NCBI GenBank assembly: GCA_027972325.1
Contig: JAPMOS010000004.1
Location: forward strand, 310,001-374,000
Origin: Paratrimastix pyriformis
Taxonomy: Eukaryota > Preaxostyla > Paratrimastigidae
Length of the DNA stretch: 64,000 bases
Direction: 5' to 3'
Of this stretch, positions 56,222 through 64,000 are shown one piece after another. How positions within the stretch are numbered: position 1 is the first letter of the stretch; each line of letters opens with the position of its first letter. The translations under genes and the position numbers were made by a program. The notes under the pieces are model-generated. The model ran no database searches, was not told the origin of the DNA, and was given only the letters and a program-made list of their open reading frames with translations.

Positions 56222-58514
56222 TCAAACGCTTGCCGTTGGGGCGCTGCCGTCGCCACGGTGCTCCACGGCCTTCTTGCGGCTCTCCTCGCGCAGGCGCATC
56301 TTCTCCAGGGTCTTGGGGATGATGAAGAACAGGGGCACATAGACGGCCAACAGTGTCCCCCACAGGGCCAGGAAGCCGGCCAGCAGGGCCACCGCGTTGG
56401 GGGAGGTGCTCGAGAAGGCGAACCCGCCGTAGAAGGGCCCGATGAACTGGGCGAAACCCGTCACCAAGCCTGTGGAACGGGGACGGGGACGAGGAGGGAG
56501 GAAGTCCGCCATGGGTCAGAACGTGCTGGCGCATCGTCGCGAGGTAGAGGGAGGAGCGAACGCGAAGACGGACCGTAGACGCCCTGCCACGTGCCCTGGG
56601 CGGCCATCTCGACGGACTTGGAGAAGACCGAGCTGGAGAGGTTGATGAAAGGCGTGCTGAGGATGATCAGCCCAACACTGCAGCCCCACAGCCACAGGGG
56701 CACCTACGGAGGAAGGAACCGCCACCAGTGGAAACGATCGCGATGAGCCACCTCACGGGTGTGGAAGTGGGGTTGGGGTACAGACATCACCGATCTCGCG
56801 GGGGGCAAAGCCCCACCCAAAGAAGCACCACAGGGCGCCCGCCCCCTGGATGATGACGCCCACCCAGAGCAGGGTGCGGTCGGAGAACCACCGTGTGATG
56901 ATGCTGATCGTCAGGTAGGCCACCATGAAGATGCCCGCAATGATGGCGTACATGACGCTGTTCTCGATGGTGCTGAACCCGAAGTATGCGTCCGTGATCA
57001 CGGTCGCGAGGGCCTCGAGGGTGGCTGCGTGGGTGGTGCGGGTGGTGAGATTGTGGCGAGGGTGGGAGTGAGCAGTGCGGGGGCGGGTGGGATCGTCGGG
57101 GTTGGCAACAGGAAAAAGGAGAGGCCGCACGGATTGGGAGCGGGGGAAGACGCAGACCAAGGTTTGTGGCCCCGACCAGTTGGTAAATGAGAATAAGGAC
57201 CACGGTCCACGAGAGGGAATTCTTGAGCATGATGAGTTGCTTCTTGAGCTTCTTCGTGCCCATCTTCTTGGGGAGGGGCTGCGTGGCGGGCTCGGCAGCG
57301 GGCAGCAGGCGCGACGTCTCCGTCGAGACATCTTCGTTGATGCTGTGGGGGTGCCCGGGGGTCAGGGGGCCCCTGCCGCCCACAATCGAGACAATGTCCT
57401 GATCGGGCTTGGTCGGGCCGGCGGCAGCGACGGCTTCAGTGGGATGCTCGGCGTCATCCTTCACGGGCGGGGGTTCCCGCAGTCCGATCAGGATCGCGAT
57501 CTCGTCGATCAGCAGCACAATAATCTGGGGGAGGCGAGATGGCGGGGGGAAGGGGGAGGGGCGATGGTGATGAAACATGGTTGAAGGCTCCGCGACCCTG
57601 GCAAGGCATGGCAGCAGCATCGGACCATGAAATAGGACGGGCACGTGAGGTTATTGATGTGGAAAGGTCCGATGGTCCAGTCAATGTAGTTGAAACCCAG
57701 GTTGAGTGCGGGACCGAGGACGATACCGATGGTGGAAATGCCATTGATCCGAGCAAGGATCTTGGTCCGCTCCTTCTCGGTTGTGGCCCGGGCAACAAAG
57801 GCCATGCCTGGAGACGGCACAGGGTTTGGACAGGGGGAAGAGACAGCCAGACCAACGCCGTATGTGCCCCCGCTCAGAAGCCTCCCCACAAAAATCCACC
57901 ACTTGTCACGAGCCAGCTGTAAAAATAAATGAGCACGGTGTGGTGGGGCAGCGAGATGCAGACCGAATGGACGACATTACCTGCAATGTTCACGACAAGA
58001 ACCAGAGAAAAAACCGTCTTAAAAGAAAGGAAGTCGCTCAAAATCCCAAAAAGTAGGGTCATCCCATTGGCCGAGAGATTCCATGCGGCAAAAACAACGC
58101 CATAAAACGATTCATCGGCTGTAATATTTTTTTTTTAAAAAAAAGGAAGGCGGGAAAAATCAGTCGCAGAAAAATTGTGAAATACGGGCCTCCGAAACTT
58201 TTCAGGTAAAGCCAGAGCGTTGGGACGATTGAACCATATTGAAGATAAGAGAGGAAAACGACCGAGGCCACCAAAATCAAAGATGTGAGGTAGCTTTTGG
58301 ATTTCTGCTTTTCGGCTGGTGTGGGTGATGGGGCGGCGCCGTCTGAACCGACTGGGTGCACTGTAATTTCTTCAGCCTCCGGGTCCGATTGCGGAGCAAT
58401 CCCTCCTGCTGGAGCCAGGAGTGCCGCCGTTGCTGGCGGCATGTTCGAGGCATCGAAACCCCCTGTCTCGGCTGTTTCCGTTTTTGCAATGAAGGGGTCC
58501 GTCGTCTCGCTCAT
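56222..58514 (-). CDS. MFS transporter, MFSD8/CLN7-like (lysosomal)
   Basis: The start is at 58514 (MSETTDPFIAKTETAETGG), with a cytosolic acidic N-terminus like MFSD8. Membrane segments follow: SLILVASVVFLSYLQYGSIV, then after an intron (donor GTTTC) TDESFYGVVFAAWNLSANG and LFGILSDFLSFKTVFSLVLV. Between TM4 and TM5 is ARATTEKERTKILARINGIS followed by TIGIVLGPALNLGF, the family's RxYxxxxTxxxERT region. A long loop carries EDVSTETSRLLPAAEP, a dileucine-type lysosomal sorting signal as in CLN7. The second half has NSLSWTVVLILIYQLVG, ENSVMYAIIAGIFMVAYLTI, ILSTPFINLSSSVFSK and TGFAQFIGPFYGG. Stop 56222. Substrate is inferred only: CLN7 has been described as an endolysosomal chloride channel. Confidence 0.8.
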
Positions 58515-58591
58515 TCTCCACCAAATTTGGCGGCCTCGACCCCGAACGCGTGAGCCACTCTTTTCTAGTGCTCCTTTTCTCCGCCGGACTC
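58515..58591. promoter_or_regulatory. 77-bp divergent promoter, MFSD8-like / prefoldin-like
   Basis: Shortest divergent gap in the window, 77 bp between start codons. Confidence 0.5.
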
Positions 58592-58951
58592 ATGGACGAT
58601 TTGGCCGGGTTACACACACAGCTCAGACGTGAAGAAACATATCGAAACCGCATTTTTACCTCTCAACGGAAGTTGGAGGACATAGAGCGTGAAAGAATTC
58701 TGGTGACGACTATACTCGAACGGATTGAGGTGACCCCCGATCCTGAAGTGCTTGTCTCGCGCGGTTCCTTTTCCCTGCGACTTCCAAAGCAGATTGCGAA
58801 ATCGGTTCTCGGCAAGGGTCTGTTCCTCCTCGTTCGCTCGTTTCTTACCGCCTCGGCAGACCAACTTTTTCTCACCACCCAAGCCGACCGTCTCCAAAAA
58901 GAAATTGTTGATGCCTGCCAGAAACTTGAAGAAACCGAACGAAGCCCATGA
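58592..58951 (+). CDS. Small coiled-coil protein, prefoldin-beta-like
   Basis: The start MDDLAGLHTQLRREETY precedes an N-terminal helix rich in Arg/Glu, a short central segment (TPDPEVL, then QIAKSVLGKDQLFLTT) and a C-terminal helix (QADRLQKEIVDACQKLEETE). Two short introns are proposed, donors GTCTCG (about 36 nt) and GTCTG (about 43 nt); splicing gives about 93 residues. The helix-hairpin-helix layout resembles a prefoldin beta subunit such as PFDN1, but the identity is uncertain. Without splicing the frame is also open to the same stop (119 residues). Confidence 0.55.
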   Translation: MDDLAGLHTQLRREETYRNRIFTSQRKLEDIERERILVTTILERIEVTPDPEVLVSRGSFSLRLPKQIAKSVLGKGLFLLVRSFLTASADQLFLTTQADRLQKEIVDACQKLEETERSP

Positions 58952-59410
58952 ACCTTCTTGTGACCATTTTCCTGTCGACTTATTTCGAATCCCCCGTATC
59001 GGAGAGGCGGGGGTTCCTCAGCTTCAAGAGCCCGCGAGGCTCCAACTCCCCCAAGAGGGCGAAACGCACCGCGACACCACATGCGGTAACTCTGGACATG
59101 CTGCCTCAGCACCCCAGTGAGTAATGATTTTGTTGTCGCCAAGGCGTCCTCAACATTGGCAGAACGACAGTGGTGCAGGGACAGGGGACAGGCGGAAGGG
59201 AGAGAAAACTTTCTGGCCCCAACGGGGCGGTGCGGGAGAATGAAACACAAGCAAGGAGAAGAGGTTGTGTTTTGATCCGCTCAGGAAGGACTGTTACTTT
59301 TAGTCACGAAGGGAATAACGTGTCTCACCACTCAGCACTCGCGTGAACCCGTGTGGCCCTCATGTCAAGCTGGGGGTGATTCCGTCTAAGCCCGGTGGTT
59401 TGTTTCTGTG
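58952..59410. other. Intergenic between prefoldin-like gene and RPH-like gene
   Basis: 459 bp. A minus-strand frame crosses 58970-59250 but overlaps the prefoldin-like gene and resembles no family. No RNA gene or repeat was recognised. It presumably holds the promoter of the downstream enzyme. Confidence 0.5.
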
Positions 59411-62400
59411 ATGCTGCGTCTCGCCAGTTGCACGCGGGCAGATTCCCCTGTAATTGGAGGAAAGGCCGCAAACCTTGGGTATCTCGCGCTTCGTTTTCCT
59501 GTTCCCGGGGTCCGGTTCTCTCCCCTTTTTTTTGGTTTGCATATCTAGCCTTCGGTTCAGGGCTTTGTGATCCCCGCCTCTTGTTTCGCCCAATTTTCCG
59601 CTCCTATTGCCGATCGAATTTCTGCCATTTTGGCCAAATGTCAGGAATATCGGCAGGCGATGGAAGTTTCTACTGCCATCCGCGATCTCTACCTCAGAAC
59701 TTCCATTCCCGATGGTATGCGCCAGGAAATTATTCGAGTCTGTTGTTCAAAAGTGATCCCCATTCACAATTCTCCGTCCCAGTTTTGGGATGAGGCACGG
59801 AAGGGTCTTCCCTCAGAGACCGCCTGGGCTGCTCGGAGCAGTGGGATTGCCGAAGATTCTGCCGATTGTTCGTTTGCGGGCCAACATGACACTGTGTTGA
59901 ATATCAAGACCGCCGGTCTGCTGCCCGATGATGATGTTCGCCTTCCATCCCTCGACCGCGGCAGACGCCCTCCTGGTGGGGATCAAGCAGGTATGGTCCT
60001 CTTTGTTCAGTGATCGGGCTCTGGCCTACCGGCTTTCACGGAACATGGATGTCACCAAGGTTTGTGCCTCTCTCTCTCTCTCTCTTGGGTCGCCCACCTG
60101 ACGAAACCCCTCGCAGATTCTCGGCGAGGGGATCGGCGTCGTCGTCCAGCGCATGGTCGTCCCCGACGTCTGCGCCACCCGCTTTGCCCTTCCTCCGGTC
60201 TGACGAGGTCACACTCTCCTGGCAGGTTTCGGGCATCATGTTCACGGCCGACCCGCTCACTCAGAACCGGTCCAACATTCGCATCGGTCTGTCCTCCTCC
60301 GCTCGCCTTTGGCCCACTGACGGCGGTGCCCTCCCGCGGCCAGACGCCAGCTACGGTGCTGGCGAGGGCCTCGTCAGCGGCCAGGTGGATCCCGACGTGT
60401 TCACGGTGGACAAGCACACCTTCCAGCTTGTCGATTCCCGGATCGGCGCCAAGGCCACCAAGATGGTCCCCGCTCCCGAAGGTCCGCCTCCTCGTCGGCT
60501 GGGTCTCCGGGGGACCATCAGCGCATTGGGCCGATGAATCGGGGTGAAGCGGAAGATGAAACAGGCGCAGCAACCCTTTATCTCTCGGTGCTGCAGGCGG
60601 GTTGCAGACGATCGCCGTGGATCCTGCCGAGTGCAGCCGGCCCTCGCTGTCTCGCTTCATGGTCAAGACCCTGGCCCACCTGGGGGCGGCCATCGAGGAA
60701 CATTACGGCAACCAGCCGCAGGACATCGAATGGTGCTGGCGCGCATGCCCGGGACGGGACGCCGAGTCCGGTCCGTCCACGGCATCGGCAGGGCCCAGAT
60801 CCCCCTCTGGTTGGTCGTGTCCTGACCATCGATTCTTGGCGCTTCGCTTGTTGGCTGCAGAGGGCCAGTTCTTCATTCTGCAGAGCCGACCCATCACGAC
60901 CCTGTACCCGGACCTGCTGCCCATCGGGGTGCTGGGCATCCCGTCCTACATGTCCATCCACGACTGGCTCACCCACCCCGATGAGCCGGCCTCCCCCGCC
61001 CGCGCCCTACCCGGCCACAAGACCCGCATTGTCACAAGCTTCAACCACATCCAGGTGATGATGAAGCCCTTCCCACCGCTGGCCCTGGGATGCCTGGCTC
61101 ACATTGTCTCCATCGTGCGGACAGCGGCCGGGCCCCCGCTGTGGGCCATGCGCGGGTACCCCTTCGCCGATATCACGGATGCCTTTAGTACAGCCCTGGG
61201 CCGGGCCATGGCCCGCGGTGGCGGTCCGTTTGGACAGCCCGAGACCCGCCATGAGAAATGCGCCTGATATTCCCGCCGCGCTCATCGCCCCCACATCCTC
61301 CTCCCTCCTTCCTCATCCCTCCTCCTTCCTCCCTCCCTCCCTCCCCCACCCGCCCTGCACCCCGCACTCGCACTCGCACTCGCACTCACAGCGACAATGA
61401 TGCTCGGCGCCGATCAGGCGGCCACCATCTTCGGGAAGCAGGTCCAGAGCAAGGTCGGTCCCGGTCCCGGTCCCGGTCGCCGGCCTTGGCTTGGGAATGC
61501 CTCATCCACGGCGATTTCCTCCTGGGTCTGGGCGCATGCGGGCAGCTGTGGAAGGGCGGCTGGAATTTCTTCGGCGGAACTGTGAAGCGACTCCCTGCGG
61601 GGGCGCGGATCGTGAAGCGCTTCATCGGCAACATGTTCGTGAACGGTCTGCCTGCCTCGCCCCCGACCTCACCTCTCCCGGCAGCCCCCAGTTTCCACCC
61701 AGCCCACCCTCGTGTCTCCTCGCCTGGCCATCAATCACCCTTCGCCCTCGTTGCCTTGGCGCAGACCCCATGGCCGCAATCAAGGAGTGCGACACCCTGA
61801 TGGAGACTGTGGCTGATGTCTGCACCCCGTGCCCCCATGCACCCATCCTTCGAGGCGCTCGCGCCCCGCTCGTCCCCCCGCCCAGCTGCCTCACTCCGAC
61901 TCGCTCGTTGTCACCCCCGACAGGACCTCTGCGCCAAGCTGCCTGCGCCCAGCGACCCGGCCGTCCAGGTCATGGCGCGCATCGAAGAAACCACCTCGAG
62001 CGCCCTCCCCAGCCTGATCTCCAACTTCCCGACATTCTTCGCACCCGGTCCGCGCCCCGTCCCCCATCCCCTCGGACATCCCCCCGCCGTTGGTCGTGAC
62101 ATCCGCGCCTCTTCACCTCGGCCTCTTCTTTCCGTGCCGCCCAGGGTCCGCCGCCCAGCACATCATCCAGTCCAAGCTGGCCAAGTGGGTCATGCCCGAG
62201 ATGCTGCCCCAGGTCCGGGCCGACCTGAACGTGGTCTTCCAGGCCGGGGGCCCGTACAACATCACCACCCGGATGAACCAGTCCCTCGGGCGCCTCGGGG
62301 CGGCCCTCCACTCGGACGTCCGTGAGGCGCTGCGCCTTTTCATCGAGGCCCACGGTCCGTCGCCGCCTTCCTCCGGCCCCCCTTCCCTCCACCTTCCCCC

Positions 62401-64000
62401 GATCCGAACCGGCTTCATCCCTCCGTGTGGTCTTTTCGTCCGCAGCCTCTGAGCTGAGCAGCAGGGGGGCCGTCCTCTGGCCCACCCTCCGCAGCCAGCT
62501 GGCGGCCATGGGCCCCCACGGGACGGCCTTCCTGGGGGACTTCGACAAGTACCTGGACTTCTTCGGCCACCGCGGTGTGGGCGAGATCTCCTTCTACTCG
62601 CCCCGCTACAGCGAGAATCCCTTCCCTCTCCTTCAGGTCCGTGGCGCCCCCCAGTCCTTGCACCCAGCTCCCCGTCGTGCCCTCATGCTCGCCTCGCGCC
62701 CGATCGCTCCATGGGCGCAGCTTCTCTACTCGACGACCCCCGACCCGTCCCTGGTTGGGGCGCCATTCGACCCGCGCCAAGTGGACCAGGCCCGGCTGGC
62801 CCGGCTGACTGCCGAGGCCCAGGCCGCCTCGGGGCGCATCGAAGCGGCCGTCTGGACGTCCATGTACCGGGCCACCCGCTACACGGTGGGCCCCCTGCGG
62901 CTGCGCTTCCTCCGGCGGATGCTCCTCGTCGGCCGCACCCTGGCCGCCCTCCGCGAGCACCACAAGTGGACCCTCATGAAGGTCCGCACGATTGCCCCCC
63001 ATCGCCCCACATACACGCACACCCCGCGTCGTCCCGCCCGCCGCTCACTCGGCGTCCCGTCTCACCTGTGCTCTGATGATTGGCGCAGCCCTTCTTTGGG
63101 GTCCGCAAGGCCCTCCTCGGCCTGGGCGACCGGATGGTGGCCGGCGGGCTGCTGCAGGAGCGGGAGCACGTCTGGATGTTGTGGCCCAGCGAAGTCACGC
63201 GCCTGTGCACCGTCGTCGAGCAGGGTCCGCCCACACCGCCCCGCGCACCACACGCCACCCGTTCTTCCCGTTCGGTTGGCTCAATTCTTCGGGTCTCGCG
63301 CCGCCCAGGGTCCGGCATGATGCCCTGCGACGTGGCCCTGCTGCGTCGACGGGTGGCCCTTCGGCAGCGCCGGCTGGAGGTCTTGGCCCGGACCCAGCCG
63401 CCCCGGATGATCTGCCTCGATGGCGAGGTCCTCGACGGGCGCCGGCTGCCCTCCAAGGACCAGAAGCAGGTCCCCACCCGCCCCCCCTCCGCACCTCCTC
63501 CTCCTCCACCCCTCCTCCACCCCCCTCCTCCACCCTCCTCCGCACCCCTCCTCCACCCCCTCCTCCGCACCTCCTCCACCCCCCTCCTCCGCACCCGTGT
63601 CTCTGGGATGAAAGTTGTCGGGCCATGACTCCTGTGCGCTTGCTCATCATGATCATGGTCATCCCCCCTGGTAGGGCTCACTCACTGGGCTGGGTGTGAG
63701 CGCGGGAGTGTGCGAGGGCATCGCCCGTGTGATCATGGACCCCACCGACCAGTGCCTCAGCCCGGGCGAAATCCTGGTCACGGTCTGCCATTCCGCTCCC
63801 GCCCGCCCGCCGCCTCACGCACACAACACGACACACGACACACGACACACGACACATGCGCACGACCCATGACACACACAGGCACACGACACATGCCGCA
63901 TGCAGACATATACGCCTTCACTTGCGCCTCATGCGCCTCATGCGCCTCACTTCTCCCAGGTGGCCACGGACCCCGGGTGGACCCCGCTCTTCGTCCATGC
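59411..64000 (+). CDS. Rifampicin phosphotransferase / PEP-synthase-like enzyme, 5' part
   Basis: The start at 59411 gives MLRLASCTRADSPVIGGKAA; the GGKAANLG motif opens the ATP-grasp (PPDK N-terminal) domain. A 51-nt GTCCG intron joins PVPG to GFVIPASCFAQF. Further exons give AARSSGIAEDSADCSFAGQH (the RSSATAEDL..ASFAGQ motif), SLFSDRALAYRLSRNMDV, GVVVQRMVVPD joined to VSGIMFTADPLTQNR, ASYGAGEGLVSGQVDPD and FFILQSRPITTLYPD (end of ATP-grasp). The next domain has SFNHIQVMMKPFPPLALG and DKYLDFFGHRGVGEISFY, typical of rifampicin phosphotransferase rather than of PPDK. The last visible exons give PPRMICLDGEV, LGVSAGVCEGIARVIMDP and ATDPGWTPLFVHA, the start of the phosphohistidine swivel domain. 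The catalytic histidine lies beyond the window. Most introns begin GTCYG; one begins GTTTG. Substrate unknown: pyruvate, an antibiotic or another alcohol. Confidence 0.85.

Noticed and set aside
58663-59250. Minus-strand frame of 195 codons
   Set aside because: It overlaps the prefoldin-like gene, has no recognisable motif and no plausible upstream exons.
1-64000. Transposons, retroelements, virus-like elements, tRNA or rRNA genes
   Set aside because: No reverse transcriptase, integrase, transposase or capsid signatures, terminal repeats, or A/B-box plus cloverleaf patterns were seen by eye; a covariance-model scan would be needed for RNAs.

Overview
The window is eukaryotic nuclear DNA: GC-rich, gene-dense and intron-rich, carrying 17 recognisable protein genes. 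The gene content points to an anaerobic, ciliated, free-living protist. [FeFe]-hydrogenase and its maturase HydG sit beside axonemal and basal-body genes (CFAP46, CEP19-like) and a full endomembrane toolkit (TRAPP-like subunit, AP-4 sigma, dysbindin, MFSD8-like transporter). A metamonad such as Paratrimastix fits best; this taxonomic assignment is inference. No virus-like element, transposon, CRISPR array, rRNA or tRNA was recognised.

Layout, left to right: CFAP46 (-, runs off the left edge) | CEP19-like (+) | HydG (-) | [FeFe]-hydrogenase fused to a flavodoxin/CPR reductase (+) | single-KH arginine-rich protein (-) | TRAPPC14/13-like (-) | four-finger C2H2 protein (+) | ~19.5-kb polycystin/REJ-type receptor (+) | EEF1AKMT4-like methyltransferase (-) | DUF4405 membrane protein (+) | SETD7-like (-) | AP-4 sigma (+) | NEK-like kinase (-) | dysbindin (-) | MFSD8-like (-) | prefoldin-like (+) | rifampicin-phosphotransferase/PEP-synthase-like enzyme (+, runs off the right edge). 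Six pairs are head-to-head, five of them with only 77-118 bp between start codons; these gaps and the first exons are visibly AT-richer than gene bodies.

Two genome-wide features stand out. (1) Introns that can be placed by reading frame and protein homology almost all begin GTCCG or GTCTG (GTCYG) instead of the usual GTRAGT; all four HydG introns do so, giving a 635-residue protein. (2) Every long G/C homopolymer (about 14-33 nt) reads as C on the sense strand of the gene that contains or abuts it, usually inside an intron.

Functional themes: an anaerobic hydrogen module (HydG divergent to hydrogenase), a cilium module (CFAP46 divergent to CEP19-like) and membrane traffic/lysosome genes. 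Exon joins were worked out by eye from frame continuity, splice dinucleotides and remembered family sequences; those of HydG, CEP19, hydrogenase, DUF4405 and AP-4 sigma are well constrained, while CFAP46, the polycystin-like gene, the NEK tail and the dehydrogenase terminus of the hydrogenase are only partly resolved.
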